Both the position numbers and the translations under genes were made by a program. From positions 62,001 through 126,000 of the forward strand of contig NZ_LOJJ01000003.1 of NCBI RefSeq assembly GCF_001595985.1: a stretch of DNA of 64,000 bases, given 5' to 3'. This DNA comes from Polynucleobacter sinensis. Its GTDB lineage: Bacteria > Pseudomonadota > Gammaproteobacteria > Burkholderiales > Burkholderiaceae. This document shows positions 23,687 to 34,028 of the stretch, one piece after another. The notes below the pieces were generated by a model, which was given only the letters and a program-made list of their open reading frames with translations, did not search any database and was not told where the DNA came from. Within the stretch, counting starts at the first letter, position 1. Every line of letters begins with the position of its first letter.

Positions 23687-25474
23687 ATGAATACAAGCAG
23701 CGCCGAATTTTTAGCTACTAAAGCTAATCAAGACACAGCAAATATCAATACTGCAGCAGCCGCGCCTGAAATGATTGGTGCCGAGATGCTGGTTAGTGCA
23801 TTGCACAAAGAAGGGGTCGAGTTCGTTTGGGGTTATCCCGGCGGATCGGTTCTCTTTATTTACGATGAAATTTTTAAGCAGGATAAGTTCGAGCATATCC
23901 TTGTTCGCCATGAGCAAGCAGCAGTTCATGCAGCCGATGGTTATGCACGCGCAACCGGTAAGGTTGGCGTTGCCCTAGTCACTTCGGGTCCTGGTGTAAC
24001 TAATGCGGTTACTGGAATTGCTACTGCCTATACTGACTCGATCCCAATGGTGATCATTAGCGGTAATGTGCCAACATACGCAATTGGTGAAGATGCCTTC
24101 CAGGAAGCTGATACCGTTGGTATTACTCGTCCGGTCGTAAAGCACAACTTCTTGGTCAAGGATGTCAGAGACCTTCCCTTGGTGATCAAAAAAGCTTTCC
24201 ATATTGCCCAGACAGGTCGCCCAGGTCCGGTGTTGATTGATATTCCTAAGGATGTATCAGCGGCCAAAGCCCCATTTGTTTATCCAGATGTTTTGGAGAT
24301 GCGCTCCTATAACCCAGTCATCAAGGGCCATAGTGGGCAAATTCGTAAGGCGGTTTCCTTATTGCAGGAAGCGGAGCGTCCATACATCTATACCGGCGGT
24401 GGGGTTATCTTGGCTGATGCTGCGCCAGAGCTCAAAGAGTTTGCTGATTTACTGGGTTACCCCGTTACCAACACCTTGATGGGCTTGGGAGGTTTTCCGG
24501 GCACTAGTCCGCAGTTCTTAGGCATGTTGGGTATGCACGGAACATACGAGGCAAATATGGCGATGCAGCACAGTGATGTGTTGATTGCTATCGGTGCGCG
24601 TTTTGATGATCGCGTGATCGGCAATACATCGCACTTTGCAAGTCATCCGCGAAAGATTATTCACATTGATATCGATCCATCCGTCATCTCTAAGCGGGTA
24701 AAGGTGGATGTTCCGATTGTTGGCAATCTCAAAGAAGTACTGGTTGAGATGACCGCGCAGCTCAAAGCCGCTGGCCCACGCAAGAATGATGCCAAAGTGG
24801 CAGCATGGTGGGAGCAGATTAATGAGTGGCGTAAAAAAGATTGCTTGAAGTATGACGAAGCATCACAAATCGTGAAGCCTCAGTATGTCGTTCAGAAGTT
24901 ATGGGAACTGACTGGTGGCGATGCGTTCATTTGCTCTGACGTTGGTCAGCATCAAATGTGGGCAGCGCAGTTCTATAAGTTCGATAAACCTCGTCGTTGG
25001 ATTAACTCAGGCGGTCTGGGCACGATGGGTGTGGGCTTGCCATATGCGATGGGTATTAAAAAAGCATTCCCTGAGAAAGATGTATTCACCATTACTGGTG
25101 AAGGCTCTATTCAGATGTGTATTCAAGAGTTGTCCACTTGCAAGCAGTACGACACACCGGTAAAGATTGTTTCATTAAATAATCGCTACCTAGGTATGGT
25201 TCGCCAATGGCAAGAGTTGACCTATAACAAACGCTATTCCAGTTCCTACATGGACTCTTTGCCTGACTTCGTCAAGTTGGCTGAGGCCTATGGTCACGTC
25301 GGTATGCGTATTGAGAAGAAGTCTGATGTTGAGGGCGCTCTCAAAGAGGCAATTCGTTTAAAGGACCGTACAGTGTTTATGGACTTCCAGACAGACCCAG
25401 AAGAAAACGTTTGGCCTATGGTTCAAGCGGGCAAGGGTATTACTGAAATGCTTTTGGGTAGTGAGGATCTCTAA
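23687..25474 (+). CDS. ilvB: Acetolactate synthase large subunit
   Basis: A 595-residue ThDP enzyme, the catalytic subunit for the first common step of valine, leucine and isoleucine synthesis. The N-terminal domain has the ThDP-activating Glu in RHEQAAVHAADGYARATG, the central FAD-binding domain follows, and the C-terminal ThDP motif reads TGEGSIQMCIQELST...NN. About 25 extra residues precede the core (NTSSAEFLATKANQD...). The stop overlaps the ilvH start by one base. Confidence 0.96.
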   Translation: MNTSSAEFLATKANQDTANINTAAAAPEMIGAEMLVSALHKEGVEFVWGYPGGSVLFIYDEIFKQDKFEHILVRHEQAAVHAADGYARATGKVGVALVTSGPGVTNAVTGIATAYTDSIPMVIISGNVPTYAIGEDAFQEADTVGITRPVVKHNFLVKDVRDLPLVIKKAFHIAQTGRPGPVLIDIPKDVSAAKAPFVYPDVLEMRSYNPVIKGHSGQIRKAVSLLQEAERPYIYTGGGVILADAAPELKEFADLLGYPVTNTLMGLGGFPGTSPQFLGMLGMHGTYEANMAMQHSDVLIAIGARFDDRVIGNTSHFASHPRKIIHIDIDPSVISKRVKVDVPIVGNLKEVLVEMTAQLKAAGPRKNDAKVAAWWEQINEWRKKDCLKYDEASQIVKPQYVVQKLWELTGGDAFICSDVGQHQMWAAQFYKFDKPRRWINSGGLGTMGVGLPYAMGIKKAFPEKDVFTITGEGSIQMCIQELSTCKQYDTPVKIVSLNNRYLGMVRQWQELTYNKRYSSSYMDSLPDFVKLAEAYGHVGMRIEKKSDVEGALKEAIRLKDRTVFMDFQTDPEENVWPMVQAGKGITEMLLGSEDL

Positions 25475-25965
25475 TGCGACATATTATTTCTGTACTGATA
25501 GAGAACGAGCCAGGCGCCTTATCGCGTGTAGTGGGTTTATTTTCAGCGCGCGGTTACAACATTGATACTTTGAGTGTTGCCCCAACTGAAGATTCCTCTT
25601 TATCTCGCATGACTATCGTCACTTTTGGCTCTGATGATGTGATCGAGCAAATCACTAAACACTTAAATCGCTTGGTTGAAGTGGTGAAGGTTTTTGATTT
25701 AAGCGAAGGTCCGCACATTGAGCGCGAGCTCATGATGATTAAGGTTCGCGCTGTTGGTAAAGAGCGTGAAGAGCTTAAAAGAACAACAGATATCTTCCGT
25801 GGTCGCATCATTGATGTGACCGATAAGAGTTACACCATTGAATTAACGGGTGATGGTGCCAAATTAGACGCCTTTATTGATTCAATTGATCGCGCATCGA
25901 TTCTAGAAACCGTCCGCTCGGGTGGTTCTGGTATTGGGCGCGGCGAGCGTATCTTGAAGGTTTAA
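25474..25965 (+). CDS. ilvH: Acetolactate synthase small (regulatory) subunit
   Basis: A 163-residue regulatory subunit. The N-terminal ACT domain begins MRHIISVLIENEPGALSRVVGLFSARGYNIDTLSVAPTED, the valine-binding element, and the C-terminal ALS_ss_C domain contains the IFRGRIIDVTDKSYTIELTGD sequence. It mediates feedback inhibition by valine. Translation is probably coupled to ilvB through the TAATG overlap. Confidence 0.96.
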   Translation: MRHIISVLIENEPGALSRVVGLFSARGYNIDTLSVAPTEDSSLSRMTIVTFGSDDVIEQITKHLNRLVEVVKVFDLSEGPHIERELMMIKVRAVGKEREELKRTTDIFRGRIIDVTDKSYTIELTGDGAKLDAFIDSIDRASILETVRSGGSGIGRGERILKV

Positions 25966-25973
25966 TTTTTTAA

Positions 25974-27032
<1,059 letters not shown>

Positions 27033-27095
27033 GTAATAACTTGGTAATTAGAGGTTAGAAATTAATAGCAGTAACTAAAAAGGCTCAGAACAAAG

Positions 27096-27743
27096 ATGAT
27101 GTATCCACACCCCATTATTGCGAAAGAAGGTTGGCCGTATTTAGCATTGGTGGGGGCGGTAACTTTGCTAGTCCACTACCTTGGTGGTATTGCATGGTCA
27201 TGGCCCTTGTGGATTATCTTTATCTTTGTTCTGCAGTTCTTCCGCGACCCGCAGCGCATTGCTGCCTTAGGTCGTGATTTGGTTTTATCTCCAGCCGATG
27301 GTCGGATCGTTGTGGTGGAAAAAGCGAATGACCCTTATGCGGGTCGTGAGGCTTTGAAGATTAGTGTGTTTATGAACGTATTTAATGTTCATTCCAACCG
27401 GAGCGCGGTCAACGGCTTGGTTAAAGAGATTCAGTACTTCCCCGGTAAGTTTGTGAATGCTGATTTAGATAAGGCATCTACAGAGAACGAGCGTAACGCT
27501 GTTGTGATTGATGCCAACGGCCAGATTGTGACTCTAGTTCAGGTGGCCGGCTTAATTGCGCGCCGCATTCTTTGCTATATCCATGTTGGCGATAGGTTGA
27601 AGGCGGGTGAGCGTTACGGCTTTATTCGTTTTGGTTCTCGTGTGGATGTATATTTACCGTTAACAGCTGAGCCACTAGTCAGCGTTGGCGATAAGGTCTT
27701 TGCAACAAATACTGCCTTAGCACGTTTACCTGGCTTAGATTAA
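27096..27743 (+). CDS. psd: Phosphatidylserine decarboxylase proenzyme (PSD-A type)
   Basis: A 215-residue short-form PSD that makes phosphatidylethanolamine. An N-terminal membrane segment is followed by [26 protein letters not shown] (catalytic His region) and the autocleavage site GSRVDVYLP, where the Gly-Ser bond is cut to create the pyruvoyl group on the small subunit. The next gene encodes the preceding enzyme of the pathway. Confidence 0.93.
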   Translation: MMYPHPIIAKEGWPYLALVGAVTLLVHYLGGIAWSWPLWIIFIFVLQFFRDPQRIAALGRDLVLSPADGRIVVVEKANDPYAGREALKISVFMNVFNVHSNRSAVNGLVKEIQYFPGKFVNADLDKASTENERNAVVIDANGQIVTLVQVAGLIARRILCYIHVGDRLKAGERYGFIRFGSRVDVYLPLTAEPLVSVGDKVFATNTALARLPGLD

Positions 27744-27768
27744 TTAGGTTTTATTACTGGGATATTCT

Positions 27769-28623
27769 TTGACTACATTTCGCCGTCGTGGCCGTATAGA
27801 TCGCAGTCGCCTTTCTCATAAGCGTACTCAAGATGAGTGGGCTCAGGATTTGGGTGATGGGGTTGATTTTGAGGTAGATGAACTGCATGCGGACAAACCG
27901 CGTCAACGTAGTAAAGGCATCTACTTGCTTCCTAATGCGTTCACAACCGCCGCATTATTCTGCGGTTTCTTTGCCATTGTTAACGCGATGAATCACCAGT
28001 TTGAAATGGCGGCTATTGCCATCTTTGCATCCTTGGTTCTTGATGGTATGGATGGTCGAGTAGCTCGTATGACCAATACGCAAAGCGCTTTTGGTGAACA
28101 GTATGATTCTTTGGCTGATATGGTGTCATTTGGTGTAGCTCCAGCTTTGGTCGCTTATGAGTGGGCTTTAAAAGATTTGGGTAAGTGGGGCTGGTTGGCT
28201 GCTTTTACATACTGTGCTGGGGCGGCTTTGCGTTTAGCGCGCTTCAATGTCAATACTGGTGTTGTTGATAAAAAGTTCTTTCAGGGCTTGCCAAGTCCTG
28301 CTGCCGGATCATTAATGGCGGGTTTCATTTGGCTCGCTGATGACAATAAGATTCCGGTTCGAGACAGCGCTATTCCTTGGATCACCTTCTTTTTGGCTGT
28401 CTACGCCGGCTTGACAATGGTTTCTAACGCCCGCTTCTATAGTGGCAAAGCCTTGGATGTCCGTTATCGCGTGCCTTTTGGTGTAATGGTCTTGATGATT
28501 CTCACTTTTGTCTTGATTTCCTCAAATCCACCCTTGACCCTATTTGGTTTATTCGTGATTTACTCGATCTCGGGCTACGTGATTTGGGCATGGGAGCGTT
28601 TAAGCGGGCGTCGTTTTAGCTAA
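27769..28623 (+). CDS. pssA: CDP-diacylglycerol-serine O-phosphatidyltransferase
   Basis: A 284-residue membrane enzyme making phosphatidylserine, the substrate of psd just upstream. The CDP-alcohol phosphotransferase signature DG(x2)AR(x8)G(x3)D(x3)D is present as DGMDGRVARMTNTQSAFGEQYDSLAD, and there are about seven membrane segments. The start appears to be TTG (27769), followed by a basic N-terminal tail (TTFRRRGRIDRSR); no strong ribosome-binding site is visible and no in-frame ATG lies close, so the start is less certain than the product. Confidence 0.93.
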   Translation: MTTFRRRGRIDRSRLSHKRTQDEWAQDLGDGVDFEVDELHADKPRQRSKGIYLLPNAFTTAALFCGFFAIVNAMNHQFEMAAIAIFASLVLDGMDGRVARMTNTQSAFGEQYDSLADMVSFGVAPALVAYEWALKDLGKWGWLAAFTYCAGAALRLARFNVNTGVVDKKFFQGLPSPAAGSLMAGFIWLADDNKIPVRDSAIPWITFFLAVYAGLTMVSNARFYSGKALDVRYRVPFGVMVLMILTFVLISSNPPLTLFGLFVIYSISGYVIWAWERLSGRRFS

Positions 28624-28639
28624 AACTGTATTTTTAGGT

Positions 28640-28651
28640 TATATTTAATCT
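28640..28651 (+). promoter_or_regulatory. Candidate leaderless promoter of the leuA leader
   Basis: TATATT (28640-28645) is a strong -10 candidate and is followed by six bases before the ATG of the leucine-rich leader ORF at 28652. The -35 region is weak (TTTTAG-like, around 28614-28621). Confidence 0.45.
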
Positions 28652-28741
28652 ATGTTGATGAATTTCTCACTTTTTTCTAACTTGCCTAGCGGAAAACTGC
28701 TACTAGCACTAAGCCTAAGGCTTGGGGCAGGTAAGGCCTGA
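28652..28741 (+). CDS. leuL: Leucine-rich leader peptide of leuA (attenuator sensor)
   Basis: A 29-codon ORF, ATG at 28652 and TGA at 28739-28741. It contains nine leucines, seven of which fall in the last 19 codons, including LLLALSLRL encoded mostly by CTA codons (CTG-CTA-CTA-GCA-CTA-AGC-CTA-AGG-CTT). Clustered leucine codons followed by a terminator about 40 bases before a leucine biosynthesis gene are the hallmark of transcription attenuation, as in the enteric leuLABCD leader. No Shine-Dalgarno sequence precedes it, and the promoter spacing predicts a leaderless start. Confidence 0.82.
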   Translation: MLMNFSLFSNLPSGKLLLALSLRLGAGKA

Positions 28742-28807
28742 GTTAATGAGATTAACGTAATTCATTAGCCACGACATACCAGCCCCAGCAATTTGCTGGG
28801 GTTTTTG
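28711..28807 (+). promoter_or_regulatory. leuA attenuator: alternative hairpins and intrinsic terminator
   Basis: The terminator stem CCCCAGC (28783-28789) with GCTGGGG (28795-28801) is followed by TTTTT and a further T run. Upstream, AAGCC/GGCTT (28711-28715/28719-28723) forms a small hairpin within the leader codons. TGGGGC (28723-28728) can pair instead with GCCCCA (28782-28787), which would block the terminator. A middle hairpin, TAATGA (28744-28749) with TCATTA (28762-28767), is also possible. Ribosome stalling at the Leu codons would decide which pairing forms; the exact switch is inferred. Confidence 0.7.
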
Positions 28808-28867
28808 TTTTTAGATTCGCAATTGAGTAGCAAACATAATTAAGCAATATTGAACCGGAGAGTAGTG

Positions 28868-30415
28868 ATGAGCGACAAAGTAATCATTTTCGATACCACC
28901 TTGCGTGACGGTGAGCAATCCCCTGGCGCATCAATGACCAAAGATGAAAAGGTTCGCATTGCGCGTCAATTGGAGCGCCTTAAGGTCGATGTGATCGAGG
29001 CTGGTTTTGCTGCTAGCTCTGAGGGCGATTTCCAGGCTATCTCCGCCGTGGCTGCGGCGGTAAAGGATTCCATTGTTTGCTCACTCGCACGCGCTAACGA
29101 TAAAGATATTACTCGCGCTGCCGATGCTTTAAAGGCTGCCAATGCAAAACGGATTCATGCATTCTTGGCAACTAGCCCGTTACATATGGCTGTGAAATTG
29201 CGCATGTCTCCAGAAGAGGTGTTGGAGCAGGCCAAGCGCTCCATTCGTTTTGCGAGGAACTTGGCTGAGGATATCGAGTTCTCAGCGGAAGATGGCTATC
29301 GCTCTGAGATGGACTTTTTGTGTAGAGTGGTTGAGGCGGTTATTAATGAGGGTGCAAGCACTATCAATATTCCCGATACCGTAGGGTATGCAACCCCAGA
29401 GTTATACGGCGAGTTCATCAAGACCCTGCGTACTCGAGTGCCGAACTCAGACAAAGCAATTTGGTCCGTGCACTGCCATAACGATTTGGGTATGGCTGTT
29501 GCCAATTCATTGGCTGGCGTGAAGATCGGTGGTGCTCGTCAAATCGAGTGCACGATTAATGGTTTGGGTGAGCGCGCTGGTAATACTGCTTTAGAAGAGA
29601 TTGTGATGGCTTTGCGTACCCGTAAAGATTATTTTGATTTGGTGTGTGGCATCGATGCGACTCAGATTGTTCCTGCATCGAAGTTGGTTTCACAAATCAC
29701 CGGTTTTGTAGTGCAACCTAATAAAGCAGTGGTCGGTGCCAATGCCTTTGCACATGCCTCCGGTATTCATCAGGATGGCATCTTAAAGAATCGTGAAACC
29801 TACGAAATCATGCGCGCAGAAGATGTGGGTTGGTCTACCAACAAGATTGTCTTGGGCAAATTGTCTGGTCGCAATGCATTTAAGCAACGCTTGCAAGAAT
29901 TGGGTATTGCCATTGAAGCTGAGGCAGATTTGAATGAGGCCTTTGTGCGCTTCAAATCTTTGGCTGATCAGAAGGCGGAGATTTTTGATGAAGACATCAT
30001 TGCAATCATGTCTGATTCAGCAACATCCGAAGAGGGTGAGTTTTATAAATTCATTTCTTTGAGTCAGCATTCTGAAACCGGTGAGCGTCCGAAATCCAAG
30101 GTAACTTTCCGCGTTGGTGATAAAGAGATGAGCTCAGAGGCCGAAGGCAACGGCCCGGTTGATGCGAGCTTAAATGCGATTGAAGAAATTGCAAAAAGTG
30201 GAGCAGAGCAGTTGCTGTATTCAGTAAATGCTATTACTTCTGGCACTCAGTCGCAGGGTGAGGTGACAGTACGCCTTGCAAAGGGTGGTCGAATTGTGAA
30301 TGGTGTTGGAACTGATCCCGACATTATTGCCGCCTCGGCTAAGGCTTATTTATCTGCGTTGAATAAATTGCACGATCCTAGCCAAGCTAAGCTCAATGCG
30401 CAGATGACGCCTTAG
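28868..30415 (+). CDS. leuA: 2-isopropylmalate synthase
   Basis: A 515-residue enzyme condensing acetyl-CoA with 2-oxoisovalerate, the first committed step to leucine. The catalytic segment [20 protein letters not shown] starts at residue 4, the metal-binding HCHNDLG and the [13 protein letters not shown] loop follow, and the C-terminal LeuA dimer domain provides leucine feedback inhibition. The ATG at 28868 has GGAGAG upstream and is preferred over a TTG at 28850. Expression is likely controlled by the attenuator just upstream. Confidence 0.96.
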   Translation: MSDKVIIFDTTLRDGEQSPGASMTKDEKVRIARQLERLKVDVIEAGFAASSEGDFQAISAVAAAVKDSIVCSLARANDKDITRAADALKAANAKRIHAFLATSPLHMAVKLRMSPEEVLEQAKRSIRFARNLAEDIEFSAEDGYRSEMDFLCRVVEAVINEGASTINIPDTVGYATPELYGEFIKTLRTRVPNSDKAIWSVHCHNDLGMAVANSLAGVKIGGARQIECTINGLGERAGNTALEEIVMALRTRKDYFDLVCGIDATQIVPASKLVSQITGFVVQPNKAVVGANAFAHASGIHQDGILKNRETYEIMRAEDVGWSTNKIVLGKLSGRNAFKQRLQELGIAIEAEADLNEAFVRFKSLADQKAEIFDEDIIAIMSDSATSEEGEFYKFISLSQHSETGERPKSKVTFRVGDKEMSSEAEGNGPVDASLNAIEEIAKSGAEQLLYSVNAITSGTQSQGEVTVRLAKGGRIVNGVGTDPDIIAASAKAYLSALNKLHDPSQAKLNAQMTP

Positions 30416-30457
30416 GATTGTTGCGGCGACATCTGCGGTAAAGCTGCCTCAATAGAA

Positions 30458-31060
30458 TTACTTATTAAGGTCAGTATTTTTATAGTACTTAGTACCCTTG
30501 CCAGTAATTTCAGCGGCAAGGCCTGAGTCTGTAAGTTGATACATGAGAACGCCCGGAGCCACCACAGCTGCATCTTGGTAGGCATCTCCATTATTTTCAT
30601 ATTTGGCTGCAGCTGTGACTTGGCCACCAAAAGTCCATCCGGAGTTCACGAAGTCATTTAAGGCGGCTTGTGTTTCAAAAACAAAGATATTTTGGAAGGA
30701 TTTAATGCCAAAACCCAAGCCAGCTTGAACTTCGGCCATATTCATGTAAATAGGCTTTGCCCCATCTTTTTGGATGACTACGCCACTACCGGTTCCACCA
30801 CCAGCAATCAAAATCTTCATGCCAAAGTTGCTAAAGGTCGCGTAGCCAACCGACCTTTCAATGAGTCCCTTTGCCTTAGGCTGTACTTGATAAAGGGTTT
30901 TTAGAGTGGCACTGCTTGTTTTGAGAATGTCTTCGCGTTGCTGGGCAACTGTTTTTTGGGTTCCAAATGGATTGGAAAATTGGGCGAAAGCCGTACCCTG
31001 AAGGAAAAAAATGCCTAAAAAAAGTGCAAATATAGGGCGAATGAGGGGGTTAATTTTCAT
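30458..31060 (-). CDS. SYLF (YSC84) domain lipid-binding exported protein
   Basis: A 200-residue protein with a signal peptide (cleavage near AFA-Q, residue 26) followed by a SYLF/Ysc84 domain: VGYATFSNFGMKILIAGGGTGSGVVI, NMAEVQAGLGFGIKSFQNIFVFET and TFGGQVTAAAKYENN. The domain binds phosphoinositide-like lipids in eukaryotes; bacterial homologues are exported proteins of unknown role. It is monocistronic on the minus strand between leuA and rpsO. Confidence 0.85.
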   Translation of the reverse strand: MKINPLIRPIFALFLGIFFLQGTAFAQFSNPFGTQKTVAQQREDILKTSSATLKTLYQVQPKAKGLIERSVGYATFSNFGMKILIAGGGTGSGVVIQKDGAKPIYMNMAEVQAGLGFGIKSFQNIFVFETQAALNDFVNSGWTFGGQVTAAAKYENNGDAYQDAAVVAPGVLMYQLTDSGLAAEITGKGTKYYKNTDLNK

Positions 31061-31095
31061 AAGTTATTGATTTAATTGAATATTTTTATATTAAA

Positions 31096-31131
31096 GGTAG
31101 ATCTACCCCTAGAGCATAGCAAGTTCTAGGG
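31096..31131. repeat. Adjacent palindrome and inverted repeat before rpsO
   Basis: GGTAGATCTACC (31096-31107) is a perfect 12-bp palindrome, directly followed by CCCTAGA (31107-31113) paired with TCTAGGG (31125-31131). The pair lies between the SYLF gene and the rpsO promoter and could be a protein-binding site or RNA structure. No function is known. Confidence 0.3.
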
Positions 31132-31159
31132 CTTGCCACCCCATTTTTTGGGTTCTCTC

Positions 31160-31168
31160 TGATACAAT
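31160..31168 (+). promoter_or_regulatory. Candidate extended -10 promoter of rpsO
   Basis: TGATACAAT combines a TGn extension with the -10 hexamer TACAAT (31163-31168). It lies about 100 bases before the rpsO start, leaving room for an S15 autoregulatory leader. The -35 is not obvious, as expected for an extended -10 promoter. Confidence 0.4.
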
Positions 31169-31270
31169 TCGAGGGCTTTGATTTTTAAAGCTTTTTTGTT
31201 TTATTTGATTAATAAGTGCACGACACAGATTGGGTGAAAGCTCAAGTGTTCGCAAGTAAGGAGTATGAAA

Positions 31271-31540
31271 ATGGCAGTTGCTGATATTAAAACGGCGGAA
31301 ATCGTCAAAGAAAACGCGCGCAGCGCAAACGATACGGGTAGCCCTGAAGTTCAAGTTTCATTGCTAACAGCCCGCATCAATGAATTAACCCCCCATTTCA
31401 AAGCTAACGCTAAAGATCATCACAGCCGTCGTGGTTTGTTGAAGATGGTTTCACGCCGTCGCCGCCTCTTGGATTATCTCAAGGGCAAGGATTTGGGTCG
31501 CTATCGCGCATTGATCGAGAAATTAGGTCTCCGTAAGTAA
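31271..31540 (+). CDS. rpsO: 30S ribosomal protein S15
   Basis: An 89-residue primary 16S rRNA-binding protein. The start [12 protein letters not shown] and the conserved blocks [24 protein letters not shown] and [23 protein letters not shown] are diagnostic. The ATG at 31271 is preferred over 31265 because AAGGAG (31258-31263) is spaced correctly from it and the length then equals the family standard. As in most bacteria, pnp follows. Confidence 0.97.
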   Translation: MAVADIKTAEIVKENARSANDTGSPEVQVSLLTARINELTPHFKANAKDHHSRRGLLKMVSRRRRLLDYLKGKDLGRYRALIEKLGLRK

Positions 31541-31557
31541 TTCTTATCGGTATTGCA

Positions 31558-31619
31558 ATGCCATCTTTCTTAAGGTTGTTTCGTAACAGAATCAGTCTTA
31601 AGCAGATGGCATGTTTTTT
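31558..31619 (+). terminator. Terminator-like long hairpin after rpsO
   Basis: ATGCCATCT (31558-31566) pairs with AGATGGCAT (31604-31612), and inside it CTTAAG (31569-31574) with CTTAAG (31597-31602); a run of six T follows (31614-31619). It probably ends rpsO mRNA, with possible readthrough into pnp. Confidence 0.7.
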
Positions 31620-31654
31620 GAGCGCTTCAAGATTATTTGTGTAGGGGATCGTGT

Positions 31655-31702
31655 CATTCCAATGAGTTTCTGAGTTGATTAACTCAGTGCCTCCCTGGAA
31701 TG
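31655..31702 (+). promoter_or_regulatory. Nested hairpin in the pnp leader (candidate RNase III site)
   Basis: CATTCCA (31655-31661) pairs with TGGAATG (31696-31702), and within it CTGAGTT (31670-31676) with AACTCAG (31681-31687) around loop GATT. A long double-stranded stem just before pnp resembles the E. coli pnp leader, which RNase III cuts for PNPase autoregulation. The similarity is structural only. Confidence 0.55.
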
Positions 31703-31728
31703 GCATCCCTTGTGATCTTTAAACGCTC

Positions 31729-31763
31729 CAGTGTTGTCGTGACACTGCTTTATCCCACGACAA
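31729..31763 (+). promoter_or_regulatory. Two mutually exclusive hairpins in the pnp leader
   Basis: CAGTGT (31729-31734) can pair with ACACTG (31742-31747), or TTGTCGTG (31734-31741) with CACGACAA (31756-31763). The first uses the loop of the second and vice versa, so only one can form. They lie about 50 bases upstream of the pnp start. Confidence 0.45.
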
Positions 31764-31811
31764 GCGTACTACCCATGTGGGTTTTGCGTGAACAATTTGG
31801 AGAAGATCAGA

Positions 31812-33989
31812 ATGACGATGTTTAAAAAAGCAGTAAAAACGTTTCAATGGGGCAACCATCAAGTCACTATGGAAACTGGCGAGATCGCTCGCCAATCTGG
31901 TGGTGCCGTTATCGTTAATGTGGATGACACAGTAGTAATGGGCACGGTAGTGGCCTCTAAATCAGCTAAGCCGGGCCAGTCGTTTTTCCCGTTGACTGTT
32001 GATTACCTCGAAAAAACTTACGCAGCAGGAAAAATTCCTGGTGGCTTCTTTCGTCGCGAAGGTCGTCCATCAGAAGGCGAGACATTGATCTCCCGTTTGA
32101 TCGATCGTCCATTGCGCCCATTGTTCCCAGAGGGCTTCTTGAACGAAGTTCAGGTGGTAGTGCATGTCTTATCTATTAACCCTGACGTTCCTGCAGATAT
32201 TCCTGCGCTGATCGCAGCCTCAGCAGCTTTGGCTGTCTCAGGTATTCCATTTGCCGGCCCAGTTGGCGCAGCGCGCGTTGGCTATGCTAACGGTCAATAT
32301 CTTTTGAACCCAACTCGTACAGAGCAAGCTACTAGCGAAATGGATTTGATTGTTGCTGGTACGCAAGCTGCTGTTTTGATGGTTGAGTCAGAAGCCAATC
32401 AGTTGTCTGAAGAAGTGATGTTGGGTGCAGTTGTATATGGCCATGAGCAAATGCAAACTGCGATCAACGCAATCAATGATTTAGTTCGCGAAGCTGGCAA
32501 GCCAGAGTGGGATTGGACTGCCGCTCCTAAAGATGAGCCATTTATTGCTAAGGTCACCGCATTGGCAGAGGCGCCGTTACGCGAGGCTTATCAGATTCGT
32601 CAAAAAGGCGCGCGTTCTGACAAGCTCAAAGAAATCTCTAAAGAAGTATTGGCCAAGTTGTCTGAAGAGGGTGATGTAGATACGGTTGCCGTTAGTGACA
32701 TCATGTTTGAAATTGAAGCGAAGATTGTTCGTAGCCAGATTTTGAATGGTGAGCCTCGTATTGATGGTCGCGATACACGCACTGTTCGTCCAATTGAAAT
32801 TCGCAATGGCGTATTGCCACGCACACATGGTTCAGCATTGTTTACTCGTGGTGAAACGCAGGCTCTCGTTGTGGCCACGTTGGGTACTGCACGCGATGAG
32901 CAGATCATTGACGCACTCGAAGGTGAGTACCGTGATCGTTTTATGTTCCACTACAACATGCCTCCATTTGCTACAGGCGAAACTGGCCGCGTAGGTAGTC
33001 CTAAGCGTCGTGAAATTGGTCACGGCCGTTTGGCTAAGCGCGCATTGATTCCAGTATTGCCAAGCGCTGAAGATTTTGCATACAGTATTCGTGTTGTTTC
33101 AGAAATCACTGAATCCAATGGTTCCTCATCTATGGCTTCCGTTTGCGGTGGCTGTTTGGCCATGATGGATGCTGGTGTTCCAGTTAAGGCGCACGTTGCA
33201 GGTGTTGCAATGGGCTTGATTTTGGATGGCAATCGTTTTGCTGTATTGACAGATATCTTGGGTGATGAAGATCACTTGGGCGATATGGACTTTAAAGTAG
33301 CTGGTACTGCTAACGGTATTACTGCCTTGCAGATGGACATTAAAGTTCAAGGTATTACTAAAGAAATTATGCAAGTTGCATTGGCCCAAGCTAAAGAAGG
33401 CCGTTTGCACATTTTGAGCAAGATGCAAGAAGCAATGGGTTCAGTTCGCACTGAATTGTCTGCGCATGCTCCACGTATGGTTTCTTTCAAGATCCATCCA
33501 GACAAGATTCGCGAAGTAATTGGTAAGGGCGGCGCAACAATTCAAGCCTTGACTAAAGAAACTGGTTGCAGCATCGACATTAAAGATGACGGCACTGTAA
33601 CGATTGCTTCTACTTCCGCGGAAGGTATGGCCGAAGCAAAAGCGCGCATCGAAGGTATCACTGCCGAAGCTGAAGTAGGCAAGATCTACGAAGGCCCAGT
33701 AGTGAAGTTGCTCGAGTTCGGTGCTTTGGTAAATATTCTTCCAGGTAAAGATGGCCTCTTGCATATCTCCGAAATTTCTAATGAGCGTGTAAAAGAAGTG
33801 AAAGACTATTTGGCGGAAGGCCAAGTGGTTCGCGTGAAGTTGCTGGCTGCTGATGAGCGTGGTCGTTTGCGTTTATCTCTCAAAGCTGCAATGGCGGATG
33901 AAGGTGGCACGATTGCTCCTTTGGCTGGTGCATCCACAGTAGCCGAAACGCCTGCTGAGGCTGCTCCTGCATCCGGTGAAACTGCTTAA
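31812..33989 (+). CDS. pnp: Polyribonucleotide nucleotidyltransferase (PNPase)
   Basis: A 725-residue 3'-5' phosphorolytic exoribonuclease of the RNA degradosome. Two RNase PH-like domains are followed by a KH domain ([29 protein letters not shown] loop) and a C-terminal S1 domain ([34 protein letters not shown]). The catalytic region around [18 protein letters not shown] is intact. ATG at 31812, with GGAGAA seven bases upstream, is preferred to a GTG at 31788. The last ~20 residues are a low-complexity Ala/Glu/Pro tail. Confidence 0.97.
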   Translation: MTMFKKAVKTFQWGNHQVTMETGEIARQSGGAVIVNVDDTVVMGTVVASKSAKPGQSFFPLTVDYLEKTYAAGKIPGGFFRREGRPSEGETLISRLIDRPLRPLFPEGFLNEVQVVVHVLSINPDVPADIPALIAASAALAVSGIPFAGPVGAARVGYANGQYLLNPTRTEQATSEMDLIVAGTQAAVLMVESEANQLSEEVMLGAVVYGHEQMQTAINAINDLVREAGKPEWDWTAAPKDEPFIAKVTALAEAPLREAYQIRQKGARSDKLKEISKEVLAKLSEEGDVDTVAVSDIMFEIEAKIVRSQILNGEPRIDGRDTRTVRPIEIRNGVLPRTHGSALFTRGETQALVVATLGTARDEQIIDALEGEYRDRFMFHYNMPPFATGETGRVGSPKRREIGHGRLAKRALIPVLPSAEDFAYSIRVVSEITESNGSSSMASVCGGCLAMMDAGVPVKAHVAGVAMGLILDGNRFAVLTDILGDEDHLGDMDFKVAGTANGITALQMDIKVQGITKEIMQVALAQAKEGRLHILSKMQEAMGSVRTELSAHAPRMVSFKIHPDKIREVIGKGGATIQALTKETGCSIDIKDDGTVTIASTSAEGMAEAKARIEGITAEAEVGKIYEGPVVKLLEFGALVNILPGKDGLLHISEISNERVKEVKDYLAEGQVVRVKLLAADERGRLRLSLKAAMADEGGTIAPLAGASTVAETPAEAAPASGETA

Positions 33990-34028
33990 GTTATTTATTA
34001 AGACACTGAGTTAGCGAGTGGAGTTCAT

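Noticed and set aside
23588-23692. GTG-started 34-codon ORF overlapping the ilvB start as a possible ilv leader peptide
   Set aside because: It has no run of Ile, Val or Leu codons and no terminator hairpin follows it before ilvB.
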